From JAILLW01 sp045640525 (lineage in GTDB: Bacteria > Bacillota > Clostridia > Lachnospirales > Lachnospiraceae): a stretch of DNA of 64,000 nucleotides. The notes below the pieces were generated by a model. That model ran no database searches. It was given only the letters and a program-made list of their open reading frames with translations, and had not been told where the DNA came from. Shown here one piece after another: positions 15,882 through 25,196 of this stretch. Within the stretch, counting starts at the first letter, position 1; each line of letters begins with the position of its first letter. A program made the translations under genes and the position numbers. The stretch is from positions 3,340 through 67,339 of the forward strand of contig JAZUFE010000019.1 in NCBI GenBank assembly GCA_045640525.1, written 5' to 3'.

Positions 15882-17240
15882 TTAGTATCCCATACCCAAT
15901 GCGCCCATCACAACTCCGGAAATTTCCTCTATAAGCTGTTCGAAATCTGCTTCTGAAGCCGTACCAAAATCAAATTCGTTCTGTGTCTCAAATTCCTTGA
16001 TTTCGGCTCCTGTTGATAATTCGATGTTGCCTCCGACATATGTATCGCCCATGTCAAGAATCTTCATCTCTATTTTCATCTTCTTGTCAGACTTATCGAT
16101 ATTGAAGCTCATCAAAGATTCCATACCCGTGATACCGACATTCAAATCACCTTCCGCCTGATTGTATTCAAGTGTAAGTACCGAAGGATTTCCGTTAGAA
16201 AATTCAAATGTTTCCACGGAACCTTCTTTTGAACCTTCAATTTTAAGAGTGGTTTCATCATCTACCGTAAATTCCACATTCTGTGCCCTGTAGTCTCCGC
16301 CTTTGAACAAAATTCCGACAGATTCTTCTCCCTCGGGTTCAACACTGAAAGCTACCATCATGTCATCATAAAGATATGCCTTAACCGCAACTTCGCCCAT
16401 AGTGTCAAAATCGGATAAAGCCTCTGACATTATTTCAGACATCGGTTCACCCTCGGGATTAATTATATTACCCAATTTGTCATAATACTCTACAAGGAAT
16501 TCCTTAACATCCTTCGGGTCTACCGAAGCACGAAATCCTTTACACTTAACCATCTCGTTGTCTATTTCGAATTCTTTTGAATCAATTTTTTCGAACTCTA
16601 TCTTTTCTCCGATTTCTTTAAGTGATTCCATCACTTCATCCGAACGTTCTTTGTCAAATGCAAACGTTGAATCATAGATATTTGAAAGAATTCCGTTTAA
16701 ATCAATTGATTCTTCTTTCAATAACTGCGGGACATATCCCTCGTTCTTCTTGGTATAGTCATAAGTAAATACATAGTTATCAACAATCGGTGTATACACA
16801 CTCAATTTTGACTTATCCAATTGCAAAGCATACTCAATAGACGGAATGTAAGATAAGTTTACATCTCCCGACATCTGTATCGTGTCTTTGTTCTGACATA
16901 CATTGGCAAAAAAGGAAATATCTCCGATTGAAGGAATTTCCGTCTCAAGTTCCACCTCTACCGTCTTTTCTTCGGATTCGTCAAATTCGGGAAAGTTCAA
17001 ATCCTGAATCAGTAAGTTCTTTTCTTTCAGTTCCGTATAAGTATTCTTCATAGCCGCAGCTATCTGAGCTTTAGGGCTTTTGGCGAAAAATACAAAAAAA
17101 CATACTGTCAAAACTGCAACAAGCGCAACGGATGCTGCAATTATTCCGATAATAAGACCTTTCTTTTTCTTGGGTGATTGTCCGTCACCTTCAACTGTAG
17201 GCTGACCTGTCATAGGGTCAAAATTCATTGGTGTATCCAT
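15882..17240 (-). CDS. Membrane-anchored extracellular protein in ABC-2 operon
   Basis: A 452-residue protein with a short cytosolic proline/glycine-rich N-terminus, a lysine cluster, one membrane span (LIIGIIAASVALVAVLTVCFFVFF, about residues 29-52) and a large acidic beta-rich outside domain. The outside part alternates short strands with charged loops, reminiscent of surface domains found in Lachnospiraceae membrane proteins, but I do not recognise a family or active site. It lies between the ABC ATPase and permease genes with 21 and 1 bases of spacing, suggesting a role with that transporter. Confidence 0.72.
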   Translation of the reverse strand: MDTPMNFDPMTGQPTVEGDGQSPKKKKGLIIGIIAASVALVAVLTVCFFVFFAKSPKAQIAAAMKNTYTELKEKNLLIQDLNFPEFDESEEKTVEVELETEIPSIGDISFFANVCQNKDTIQMSGDVNLSYIPSIEYALQLDKSKLSVYTPIVDNYVFTYDYTKKNEGYVPQLLKEESIDLNGILSNIYDSTFAFDKERSDEVMESLKEIGEKIEFEKIDSKEFEIDNEMVKCKGFRASVDPKDVKEFLVEYYDKLGNIINPEGEPMSEIMSEALSDFDTMGEVAVKAYLYDDMMVAFSVEPEGEESVGILFKGGDYRAQNVEFTVDDETTLKIEGSKEGSVETFEFSNGNPSVLTLEYNQAEGDLNVGITGMESLMSFNIDKSDKKMKIEMKILDMGDTYVGGNIELSTGAEIKEFETQNEFDFGTASEADFEQLIEEISGVVMGALGMGY

Positions 17241-17261
17241 TTTTCCTCCTCAAATATAACT

Positions 17262-17924
17262 CTAACTTAACAATTGACGAATATTATCCATCATTTCGTC
17301 ATTTTTTTCAACCTCGATGAGTTTACCGTCTTTTAGAAACAAACAACGGTCACAGGCAACTATTTCAGCCTCTTCATGAGTTGAAACAAGTACCATTCCG
17401 TTCAGATTGTTATATTCCGAAAGCCATGCCTGTATGTTTTCTTTATAGTAAATATCCAGCGCCGTAGTAGGTTCGTCCAAAAGAAGAATCGGCGGCCATG
17501 CCGCTATTGCACACGCTATTGCCAGTCTGCGTTTCATTCCGCCGGATAATTTGCGAACTTCCGTCTTCATAATCGGCGTAAGTTCAAATCTCTCAGCTAT
17601 ATATTTATAATTGGGGCATTTGGTAACTCCCCACAATCTAAGATTATCTATTACGGTAAGTTCCGGAAGAAGCGGAATATCCTGTGGCACATATCCAATA
17701 TATTCACGAAAGTATCTTCTGCTTCTTAAGGGATTATGACCAAAAAATGATATTTCTCCTGAATCGGCTTTCATTGATCCGCTCAATATCTGCATGAGTG
17801 TGGTTTTGCCGCAACCGTTACGTCCCACTATCGCAACTCTTTGGCCGGGACTGATTGAAAAAGAAATATCTTTGAGAATGGTTCTCTTACCGTACTTTTT
17901 TGATATATTCCTTACTTCCAGCAT
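17262..17924 (-). CDS. ABC-2 transporter ATP-binding protein
   Basis: A 220-residue ATPase of the CcmA/multidrug export type. Walker A GRNGCGKTTLMQ is near residue 34, signature LSGGMKRRLAIA near 126 and Walker B LLLDEPTTALD near 147, followed by the switch His in STHEEAE. It heads the operon ATPase, anchored protein, permease, half permease. The gene ends 21 bases before the anchored protein gene. The family and ABC-2 assignment are firm; the substrate is not known. Confidence 0.88.
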   Translation of the reverse strand: MLEVRNISKKYGKRTILKDISFSISPGQRVAIVGRNGCGKTTLMQILSGSMKADSGEISFFGHNPLRSRRYFREYIGYVPQDIPLLPELTVIDNLRLWGVTKCPNYKYIAERFELTPIMKTEVRKLSGGMKRRLAIACAIAAWPPILLLDEPTTALDIYYKENIQAWLSEYNNLNGMVLVSTHEEAEIVACDRCLFLKDGKLIEVEKNDEMMDNIRQLLS

Positions 17925-17951
17925 TATTATATATCTCCGTTAGTATTACTC

Positions 17952-20054
17952 TTAAAGCTTACTGTATTTTAAAACAATCGCACTTGTCTTTTTCATGGAT
18001 ATGGAAAGTTTTCCGCTCATTACAAGAAATTCCTTGTTTTCGATTGAAAATCCTTCTTCATCCGTAACTATCAGCTGTCTTACGATTGCCTCGTTCGGTA
18101 TTCCGAGCTGCCATACGGAAACTTCTTTCATAATGTCCTGATCATTATTATTAACAAGTACTACACATACTTCTTTCTTGGTAAATCTTCCGTATCCTAA
18201 AAAATTGTAGTCGTTTGCTACATATTTGAGGGATCCTTTCAATAATTCCTCATTTCCCTTATGTATTCTAATCATCTGCTTATGAAAATCTATCATCTGC
18301 AAATCTTCATGACCCCACGGATAGGTTCTTCTGTTATCAGGATCTGTCCATCCGCAAACTCCGGCCTCGTCCCCATAATATATTGTAGGGGCACCGGGCC
18401 ATGTAAACTGTATAACAACAGCTTCGCGCATAACAGCCTTATTGATTCCTTCATTAGCAGCTTCCGGTCCCAGATTATTGGTTCTTCCTATTCTTCTGTT
18501 GGTTCTTGTCAGGAATCTTGAATGATCATGATTAGACAATTCATTCATGGAAATCGACAATGAAGGCATTGTAAAGTCAGCCGAGTGACAGTTCATTGCA
18601 CCGATAAAGCTGTCGGCATTACCCAAAAGATCCTGTCTGAAGTCATCCGAATGCTTCTGCATACCTGTCAAAAACCAGGTTACAGGTTCCATGAATGCAT
18701 CATAGTTCATAACCGAATCCCATTCTTTACCGTTAAGCCATCCTCGTGGTGAACCGTAGTGTTCGGCCAAAACAATCGCCTGAGGATTTGCTGCTTTAAC
18801 AGCTGCTCTGAATTCTTTCCAAAAATAGTGGTTATATTCCGGACTGTGTCCCAAATCGGCAGCCACATCGAGCCTCCATCCGTCGGCATTATACGGAGGC
18901 GAAACCCATTTGGCAGCTATTCTCATGACATAATCAAAAAGTTCCTTGGAATTTTCGTAATTTAACTTGGGTAATGTATCATGTCCCCACCATCCGTCAT
19001 ATGTAGGATTATACGGAAAATGATTTTGATCTTTGAAATCGAAATAATTGTGATACGGGCTGCCGGCGTCTACAAATGCACCTTTTTCATAGCCTTCGGC
19101 ATTCTCGTATATTCTCTCTTTATCAAGCCACTTATTAAATGAACCGCAATGATTGAAAACACCGTCAAGAATTACCTTTATTCCGCGCTTGTGAGCTTCC
19201 GATACAACCTTGGCGAACAGCTCATTGGATGCTTCCAGATTAAGCTTATTGGTAACACGGTCAATATATCTTGTCGCAAATCTGTTTTCGTGCTGATCAT
19301 CTCTTAGCAAATCGCCTTCATCATGAACAATTTTGCCTATATGCGGATCTATATAATCATAATCCTGAATATCGTATTTATGGTTTGATGGAGATACAAA
19401 AAGCGGATTAAAGTATATTACATCTATACCAAGGTCCTCAAGATAATCGAGTTTATCCAATACTCCCTGTAAATCTCCGCCATAGAACTCTCTTACACCC
19501 ATGGTAGCAGGATATTTATCCCAATCTTCTACTTCAACTGTTTTATCACCGATATATTCGTATTCGCCTGTAAGCACGTCATTACTCTTATCACCGTTAC
19601 AGAATCTGTCCGTATATATTTGATACATAACGGCACCTTTAGCCCACTGCGGTGTACTAAATCCCGGTATTATTCTAAAATATGCATCTTCCGAGGTTCT
19701 TTTTTGGACACCGTTCATATTGTAGTAGCACATAATACGTCCGGCGTGTATTTCAAAACAATATTTGAATTCATCGCTCTCTACTTCAACATTTGTAAAA
19801 TAGTATGCAAATTTTTCGTCCTTTTCACCAAGATACATCTGAATTTTACTTGTGTCGTGTATCAGATATACTTTATCAACATTATCTGCTTCGACCCTGA
19901 TTGTAATCTTAACTTGTGAATAAGGATTGGGTTCGGCCGGGAATACATAATTTTCGGAAGTATCCGAAAATACTGCTTTCTTATTGAAATTAGGCCGCAT
20001 TTCATTGATATATATTCGATTCAATTCCAGTCTTGATAAAGATGAATAATCCAT
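17952..20054 (-). CDS. GH13 alpha-glucan hydrolase (neopullulanase/cyclomaltodextrinase-like)
   Basis: A 700-residue alpha-amylase-superfamily enzyme acting on alpha-1,4 (and possibly alpha-1,6) glucans. An N-terminal beta domain (about residues 1-130) precedes the catalytic barrel, which begins WAKGAVMYQIYTDRF. The conserved regions are visible: GVFNHCG (region I), GWRLDVAADLGH with the nucleophile Asp (II), IVLAEHYG with the acid Glu (III) and ELSNHDHSR (IV). No signal peptide is seen, so it probably degrades imported maltodextrins in the cytosol. A longer frame starts at 20084, but the ATG at 20054 has a GGGAG site. Subfamily is inferred. Confidence 0.85.
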   Translation of the reverse strand: MDYSSLSRLELNRIYINEMRPNFNKKAVFSDTSENYVFPAEPNPYSQVKITIRVEADNVDKVYLIHDTSKIQMYLGEKDEKFAYYFTNVEVESDEFKYCFEIHAGRIMCYYNMNGVQKRTSEDAYFRIIPGFSTPQWAKGAVMYQIYTDRFCNGDKSNDVLTGEYEYIGDKTVEVEDWDKYPATMGVREFYGGDLQGVLDKLDYLEDLGIDVIYFNPLFVSPSNHKYDIQDYDYIDPHIGKIVHDEGDLLRDDQHENRFATRYIDRVTNKLNLEASNELFAKVVSEAHKRGIKVILDGVFNHCGSFNKWLDKERIYENAEGYEKGAFVDAGSPYHNYFDFKDQNHFPYNPTYDGWWGHDTLPKLNYENSKELFDYVMRIAAKWVSPPYNADGWRLDVAADLGHSPEYNHYFWKEFRAAVKAANPQAIVLAEHYGSPRGWLNGKEWDSVMNYDAFMEPVTWFLTGMQKHSDDFRQDLLGNADSFIGAMNCHSADFTMPSLSISMNELSNHDHSRFLTRTNRRIGRTNNLGPEAANEGINKAVMREAVVIQFTWPGAPTIYYGDEAGVCGWTDPDNRRTYPWGHEDLQMIDFHKQMIRIHKGNEELLKGSLKYVANDYNFLGYGRFTKKEVCVVLVNNNDQDIMKEVSVWQLGIPNEAIVRQLIVTDEEGFSIENKEFLVMSGKLSISMKKTSAIVLKYSKL

Positions 20055-20079
20055 AAGTATCTCCCTGAACAAAATATGG

Positions 20080-20117
20080 AACACACAGAATAATTTTAAT
20101 ACAATATATTGTGTGTT
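20080..20117 (-). promoter_or_regulatory. Inverted repeat upstream of the GH13 gene
   Basis: AACACACA at 20080-20087 and its exact complement TGTGTGTT at 20110-20117 flank 22 AT-rich bases, 26 bases upstream of the chosen start. The spacing and place fit an operator or mRNA leader stem. No regulator can be named. Confidence 0.3.
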
Positions 20118-20137
20118 TCAAGAACCGATAGAAAGAG

Positions 20138-20167
20138 AAAACGGATAGAATAAATTCTATCCGTTTT
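20138..20167 (-). terminator. Strong terminator after ftsH
   Basis: A perfect 13-bp stem (AAAACGGATAGAA with its complement) closes on a 4-base loop and is followed on the minus strand by a CT-rich tract containing several Ts. It lies 128 bases beyond the ftsH stop and before the GH13 promoter region, so it likely ends the tilS-hpt-ftsH transcript. Confidence 0.75.
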
Positions 20168-20294
20168 CAGAGAAGGTATTTCTTTCTTATGGGGTATAGC
20201 AAAAACTATAAAAAAATGTATTGGGGGGTTACAAGAAGTATAATAGCACCACCCCTATAATCGAACAATACGAATATCTCACAAATTTACTAAA

Positions 20295-22109
20295 TTACTC
20301 TTCTGTAATTTGTGCATTATTACCAAATAGAGCTTCAAATTCTTCTCGACCAATCTTTTCCTTCTCAAGTAAAAGATCTGCTGTAGCATGGAGAATACTG
20401 ATATTGTCTTCAATGATTTCTTTAGCTTTCAGATAACACTCGTCAATAATTCTCTTGACCTCCGAATCTATTTCTCCGGAAATCAATTCACTAAACGATT
20501 TTGCATGAGCCAAATCTCTTCCGATAAATACCTCATCATCATCGTTTTCGTAATTAATCATGCCGATTTTTTCAGACATACCGTATCTTGTAACCATGCT
20601 TCTTGCCCGCTTGGTCGCCTGCTGAATATCATTCGAAGCACCGGTAGTAATATCATGGAATATGATCTCTTCGGCGATTCTTCCTCCCAAAGAAACCATA
20701 ATATCCTGTTCCATCTTCGACTTGGTAAGGTACATCTCATCCTTCTCGGGAAGTGGCATCGTAAATCCGCCTGCTCCAAGCCCTGTGGGAATAATCGATA
20801 TCATATGTACCGGATCGACATCCGGCAATACATGGAACAAAATAGCATGTCCTGCTTCGTGATAAGCTGTAATGCGTTTCTCTTTATCCGAAATAACACG
20901 ACTCTTCTTCTCTGCACCGAGTCCGACTTTAATGAAAGACTTATCTATATCGGCCTGTTTGATATATGCACGATTATCCTTGGCTGCTGCAATAGCTGAT
21001 TCATTAAGCAGATTTTCAAGGTCAGCACCCGTAAATCCGGCCGTTGTCTGTGCAACCTTCTTAAGATCGACATCATCTCCCAAAGGTTTATTCTTGGCAT
21101 GTACCGTTAATATTTCTTCTCTTCCTCTTACATCCGGTCTGTTAACGGCAATCTTTCTGTCAAATCTGCCCGGACGCATTATGGCAGGATCCAGTATATC
21201 AACTCTATTGGTAGCTGCCATTACTATAATTCCGCTGTTCTCGGTGAAACCATCCATTTCAACAAGCAACTGGTTAAGCGTCTGTTCACGTTCATCGTGT
21301 CCGCCACCCATACCTGTTCCACGTCTCCTTGCCACAGCATCGATTTCATCTATGAACACAATACACGGAGAATGATGCTTGGCATCTTCAAACAAATCAC
21401 GTACACGCGATGCACCGACACCAACGAACATTTCCACGAAATCAGAACCCGAAATCGTAAAGAAGGGAACACCTGCTTCTCCGGCTATAGCCTTTGCCAG
21501 CAAAGTTTTTCCCGTACCGGGAGCACCTTCAAGCAGTATACCCTTGGGGATTCTTGCACCCACGTTGGTAAACTTGGAAGGAGATTTAAGGAACTCAACT
21601 ATTTCCGTAAGCTCTTCCTTCTCTTCTGCAAGTCCCGCAACGTCATTCAATCTTATCTTACTGTCCGTTGACATTCTGGCGCGGCTCTTACCAAAATTCA
21701 TCATCTTGGAATTTCCGCCACCGCCTGTCATCATTGTCATCATAAGTACCATAACAACAACGCAGATTAACAACGGTAGAAGATTGGTGGTAAACCAACT
21801 GTCCTGTTCAACCTGAAGAACAATAGGATTTAATCCCTTTTCTATCAAATAGTTCTCGGTAGCCGAAACATCGGTAACATACATTACGGCCTTTTCGCCG
21901 TTTACCAAAACGATTTCGACTTCTCCGGTAGGTGTAATCTTACCCGGCTGAATGGAAACCGATACCACATTCTTGCTCTTAATAGCTTCATCAAGGTCGT
22001 TTCTTGTTATCTTGGTCCTTGATGAAGGTAAAAACATCGGTATCACCATTATGGCGATAGCAATCAACATCAATATAAAATATAAACTTACGCCTCTTTT
22101 TTGATTCAA
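20295..22109 (-). CDS. ftsH: ATP-dependent zinc metalloprotease FtsH
   Basis: Membrane-anchored AAA+ protease that degrades misfolded or regulated membrane and cytosolic proteins. Of 604 residues, two membrane spans (about 9-27 and 108-128) flank the small outside domain. Walker A GAPGTGKTLLAKA is near 195, Walker B CIVFIDEIDAVAR near 250, and the second region of homology ends in RPGRFDRKI. The zinc site HEAGH lies near 418. The start codon is TTG with AGGAGA 7 bases upstream; no better ATG exists. It follows hpt by 10 bases in the conserved Firmicute tilS-hpt-ftsH order. Confidence 0.97.
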   Translation of the reverse strand: MNQKRGVSLYFILMLIAIAIMVIPMFLPSSRTKITRNDLDEAIKSKNVVSVSIQPGKITPTGEVEIVLVNGEKAVMYVTDVSATENYLIEKGLNPIVLQVEQDSWFTTNLLPLLICVVVMVLMMTMMTGGGGNSKMMNFGKSRARMSTDSKIRLNDVAGLAEEKEELTEIVEFLKSPSKFTNVGARIPKGILLEGAPGTGKTLLAKAIAGEAGVPFFTISGSDFVEMFVGVGASRVRDLFEDAKHHSPCIVFIDEIDAVARRRGTGMGGGHDEREQTLNQLLVEMDGFTENSGIIVMAATNRVDILDPAIMRPGRFDRKIAVNRPDVRGREEILTVHAKNKPLGDDVDLKKVAQTTAGFTGADLENLLNESAIAAAKDNRAYIKQADIDKSFIKVGLGAEKKSRVISDKEKRITAYHEAGHAILFHVLPDVDPVHMISIIPTGLGAGGFTMPLPEKDEMYLTKSKMEQDIMVSLGGRIAEEIIFHDITTGASNDIQQATKRARSMVTRYGMSEKIGMINYENDDDEVFIGRDLAHAKSFSELISGEIDSEVKRIIDECYLKAKEIIEDNISILHATADLLLEKEKIGREEFEALFGNNAQITEE

Positions 22110-22119
22110 TATTTTTCTC

Positions 22120-22647
22120 CTAATCTACAAATTCAATAACACCTACGTACGGAAGATTTCTGTATTTTTGCTCGTAGTCAAGTCCGAATCCTACCACGAA
22201 TTCATCCGGAATAACAAATCCCGTGTAATCAACATTAACATCATCAACCACTCTTCTGTCAGGCTTATCCAACAAAGTACATAACCTAATTGACTTGGGA
22301 TTTCTGTTCTTTAAGTACTTAATCAGATAGCTTAATGTACGTCCCGTATCGATTATATCTTCAACAATTATTACATTCTTACCCTCGATGGCATGATCCA
22401 GATCCTTAATAATCTTAACCACACCCGATGACTGTGTTCCCTGATAACTTGAAACCGACATAAAGTCCAACGAAACCGGTACCGTAATTCTCTTGGCAAG
22501 TTCACAGGTAATAAATACTCCTCCTTTGAGGATTCCGATTAACAATACCTCTTCACCTGCATAATCCTTGCTGATAGCCTGTCCCATTTCAAGAACACGT
22601 TTATTTACTTCTTCTTCCGACAAAAGAACCTTAATTTTCTCCTTCAT
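22120..22647 (-). CDS. hpt: Hypoxanthine phosphoribosyltransferase
   Basis: Salvages hypoxanthine (and usually guanine) to IMP or GMP using PRPP. The 175-residue length is typical. The PRPP-binding loop is VIIVEDIIDTGRTL near residue 97, and LIGILKGGVFITCELA near residue 36 is the conserved N-terminal site. A GGAGG site precedes the ATG. The start overlaps the tilS end by 17 bases, and ftsH follows, the well-known Firmicute gene order. Confidence 0.96.
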   Translation of the reverse strand: MKEKIKVLLSEEEVNKRVLEMGQAISKDYAGEEVLLIGILKGGVFITCELAKRITVPVSLDFMSVSSYQGTQSSGVVKIIKDLDHAIEGKNVIIVEDIIDTGRTLSYLIKYLKNRNPKSIRLCTLLDKPDRRVVDDVNVDYTGFVIPDEFVVGFGLDYEQKYRNLPYVGVIEFVD

Positions 22648-23995
22648 ATTTTACCTCCAGCACTCGCTCTGTCTTCTCACTTACCTTGTAGTACTCACTG
22701 ATTCTTCCCCCGATGACCCACATAACATGATTTCCGTCCGCCAAAAGAAGCGTTTCATCCCTCTTGTCTTTAGGTATCTTCTCATTGACCATATAATCCT
22801 GAAGGCTCTTGGTCTGCATGTCCTTGTTGATTACCAGATAATCGCCTTCTTTCCTGTTACGCACGGTTGCAACAGAGGATATTTTATCATAATCAAACCA
22901 TTTCGTATAGTTTTCCTTCGGTATATCATCCGGAGAAAAAGTTGTCAGTACCTCCATGGTAACTTTGGACTTTTCATCCTCAGGATTGAAAGATTTCACA
23001 TATGAATTCTCTTTGAGTATTATCAATCTGCTATACTCTTTCCTGGCTTTAATTCCGTATATCAGATTAATCCATTTGGTGCCTTCGCCTCCAAGGAGAT
23101 TTAAAACCGATCTAATATGTTCTCCCGAAATATCTTTTCGCTTTCCGGCCACATAACTTACGGCATCATATACAACCCGCGATTGTATATAAGGATGCTC
23201 CTTCTTCAATTCTTCTATATTAATGACTATTTTGCCAATTTCCTTTTCGAGTGTACATCTTATAGCAGCTTTGACGGCACACTCATCTATGTATTCTTCC
23301 GCGCTCAAAACCTGATTGGCGGCATTTGTCATATTTTCTACGGCCTTACCGGAAATGTTTTCGGTGGCATAGTTCAAAATATTATGTCTTATCTTATTTC
23401 TTGTATAGTCATCTTCCAAATTGGTCTTATCGATTACATATGAAATTCCTTCTTCATTCAGGAATCTTTCTATAGACTCCCTGTTAACACAAAGAAGCGG
23501 TCTTATAATGTCACCGTTTACCGGCAAAATTCCTACAATTCCCCGTAACCCTGTTCCTCTGAACAGATTAAACAACATTGTCTCGGCCCTGTCATTGGCG
23601 TTATGCGCTACCGCTATAACTCCTCGTCTTTGGGCAAGTACTTTTCGAAAAGCATCGTACCGTACCAGTCTTCCGGCTTCTTCCGTACTGATGCCGTTCT
23701 CATCGGCAAGTTTACGCACATCCGCCTTTGCTTCATGAAATCTAATCTCAATACCAAAGCGTTCCTCAAATTGTCTGCAAAGATTTCTTACAAACTCACA
23801 ATCATCGGATGCTTCCTCACGAATCATGTGGTTTACGTGCACTACTTCAAGTGCAATTTTTCCTTTGGATGCCAACTCACACAACAAAAAAAGGAGGCAT
23901 ACGGAATCTGCGCCTCCTGATACACCCGCAACGACCACATAACCGTCCTGCAGCATATTATTCTCTTCAATAAACTTACTTACTCTGGTTCTCAT
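22631..23995 (-). CDS. tilS: tRNA(Ile)-lysidine synthase
   Basis: Attaches lysine to C34 of the CAU-anticodon tRNA(Ile), converting its reading from AUG to AUA; essential in bacteria. The 454-residue protein has the PP-loop VAGVSGGADSVCLLF near residue 22, a helical middle region and the C-terminal TilS domain ending with a beta-rich stretch. A longer frame runs up to 24136 inside divIC, but the ATG at 23995 gives the normal N-terminus (MRTRVSKFIEEN) and length. The start overlaps the divIC end by 20 bases and lacks a strong ribosome binding site, suggesting coupled translation. Confidence 0.94.
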   Translation of the reverse strand: MRTRVSKFIEENNMLQDGYVVVAGVSGGADSVCLLFLLCELASKGKIALEVVHVNHMIREEASDDCEFVRNLCRQFEERFGIEIRFHEAKADVRKLADENGISTEEAGRLVRYDAFRKVLAQRRGVIAVAHNANDRAETMLFNLFRGTGLRGIVGILPVNGDIIRPLLCVNRESIERFLNEEGISYVIDKTNLEDDYTRNKIRHNILNYATENISGKAVENMTNAANQVLSAEEYIDECAVKAAIRCTLEKEIGKIVINIEELKKEHPYIQSRVVYDAVSYVAGKRKDISGEHIRSVLNLLGGEGTKWINLIYGIKARKEYSRLIILKENSYVKSFNPEDEKSKVTMEVLTTFSPDDIPKENYTKWFDYDKISSVATVRNRKEGDYLVINKDMQTKSLQDYMVNEKIPKDKRDETLLLADGNHVMWVIGGRISEYYKVSEKTERVLEVKYEGEN

Positions 23996-24284
23996 CTTTA
24001 AACAATATTTCGCCTTCGTACACCAAACCAAGCTTATTTCGAGCAACCTCCTCGACATAAGCCTTTGTCTGAGTGTATGTTTCATACTCGGCAATTTCTG
24101 TCGCACGCTCCTCTTCGGCGGCAATATCAGCATCAAGCTGGGCTTCTTTTTCTATATACTCATTATATCTTTCATGAAGCTGGGCACTCTTGAACGAAAC
24201 CACAACCACAAGCATAAGAACAATGAAGCCGATCAAAAACATAGCTGTTCTATTCTGTTTTTTCTTACTTGATCTAGGTAACAT
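23976..24284 (-). CDS. Septum formation initiator, DivIC/FtsB family
   Basis: A 102-residue bitopic membrane protein: basic N-terminus with SKKKQNR, one span (AMFLIGFIVLMLVVVVSF, about residues 14-31), then a coiled coil rich in Glu and Ala, and the family ending VARNKLGLVYEGEILFKD. It works with FtsL/DivIB-type partners in the division machinery. Position between rqcP and tilS matches divIC in many Firmicutes. The stop overlaps the tilS start. Confidence 0.88.
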   Translation of the reverse strand: MLPRSSKKKQNRTAMFLIGFIVLMLVVVVSFKSAQLHERYNEYIEKEAQLDADIAAEEERATEIAEYETYTQTKAYVEEVARNKLGLVYEGEILFKDENQSK

Positions 24285-24438
24285 AACAATATTTTATCCA
24301 ATATTATGAAAACCGTCAAGCCAAAATGTGCCTATTTTACGCGGTTTGCCGCATTGTTTCCATGGTTTACATAAAGATACAATATGTGGTGTCTTTATAC
24401 CAGCTTCAATACCATATATTGTTAATAAGTGCAAAAAA

Positions 24439-24678
24439 CTACAAAATTTTAAATAAATCTTTTGCTTCTTCCTTCCTGATTGTCTCCTGAACGGATGTAA
24501 CCTCGACTTTAACCGTTTTGTTTCCGAAAGCTATTTCGATTATATCTCCCTCTTTAACATTGGCTCCGGCTTTGGCCACATTACCGTTTATTGTTACTCT
24601 GCCTGCATCACATGCTTCATTTGCAACGGTTCTTCTCTTTATCAGTCTTGAAACCTTCAAATACTTATCCAATCTCAT
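24439..24678 (-). CDS. rqcP: S4-domain RNA-binding protein RqcP (YabO)
   Basis: A 79-residue protein consisting of one S4 RNA-binding domain, starting MRLDKYLKVSRLIKRRTVAN and continuing with GRVTINGNVAKAGANVKEGD. The RqcP/YabO family supports alanine-tail elongation on stalled 50S subunits in ribosome-associated quality control. The position between hup and divIC is conserved in Firmicutes. A 154-base non-coding stretch follows before divIC and holds an imperfect hairpin near 24379-24422. Confidence 0.9.
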   Translation of the reverse strand: MRLDKYLKVSRLIKRRTVANEACDAGRVTINGNVAKAGANVKEGDIIEIAFGNKTVKVEVTSVQETIRKEEAKDLFKIL

Positions 24679-24713
24679 TTTCGTTTCCTCTTACTATGAT
24701 TAATACAACTAAA

Positions 24714-24741
24714 AAACCTGCTTCCGTGAAGAAGCAGGTTT
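24714..24741 (-). terminator. Rho-independent terminator after the HU gene
   Basis: An 11-bp perfect stem (AAACCTGCTTC with its complement) and a 6-base loop are followed on the minus strand by a T-run (TTTTTT overlapping the end of the stem). It begins 23 bases after the HU stop and ends the short HU transcript before rqcP. Confidence 0.85.
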
Positions 24742-24763
24742 AATAAAGCAATCTAAACTAAAA

Positions 24764-25036
24764 TTAGTTCAAAAGATCCTTGAAAGCCTTACCAGCTTTG
24801 AACTTAGGAGCCTTAGTAGCTTTAATCTTCATTGTAGCACCTGTCTGAGGATTTCTACCCTCACGAGCTGCTCTCTTAGCAACTTCGAATGTACCAAATC
24901 CAACTAACTGAACCTTGTCACCCTTCTTTAATGTCTTCTGAACTGTTTCGATGAAAGCCTTTAAAGCTGCTTCAGAATCCTTCTTTGAAAGACCAGCCTG
25001 CTTAGCGATAGCTTCAACTAATTCTGTCTTGTTCAT
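24764..25036 (-). CDS. hup: DNA-binding protein HU
   Basis: A 90-residue histone-like protein that bends and compacts DNA as a dimer. The sequence has the family pattern throughout: MNKTELVEAIAKQAGLSKKD, VQLVGFGTFEVAKRAAREGRN with the beta-arm (GRNPQTGATMKI) and APKFKAGKAFKDLLN at the C-terminus. An AGGAGG site precedes the ATG. It is a single-gene unit with its own promoter and terminator; its codons look strongly biased, as expected for an abundant protein. Confidence 0.97.
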   Translation of the reverse strand: MNKTELVEAIAKQAGLSKKDSEAALKAFIETVQKTLKKGDKVQLVGFGTFEVAKRAAREGRNPQTGATMKIKATKAPKFKAGKAFKDLLN

Positions 25037-25096
25037 TTTGAACTCCTCCTATATATACATATTTTCCTCGTGTTTCTTTCGAAACGCCTATAAATA

Positions 25097-25125
25097 TTTA
25101 TATCTGTTTTAGGCCGAAAAGTCAA
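25097..25125 (-). promoter_or_regulatory. Predicted promoter of the HU gene
   Basis: On the minus strand TTGACT (25120-25125) and TATAAA (25097-25102) are separated by exactly 17 bases, about 60 bases before the HU start. The close consensus match fits high expression. Confidence 0.7.
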
Positions 25126-25196
25126 GGAAAAATGCCCATTTTTCAATATTTTTCGCCATTTTTGCCTTGCTGTTTGCAGTGCTATTTTACGTAAAC

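Noticed and set aside
20388..20999. 203-codon plus-strand open frame
   Set aside because: It is fully antisense to ftsH, has no family-like sequence, and reflects the codon structure of the real gene.
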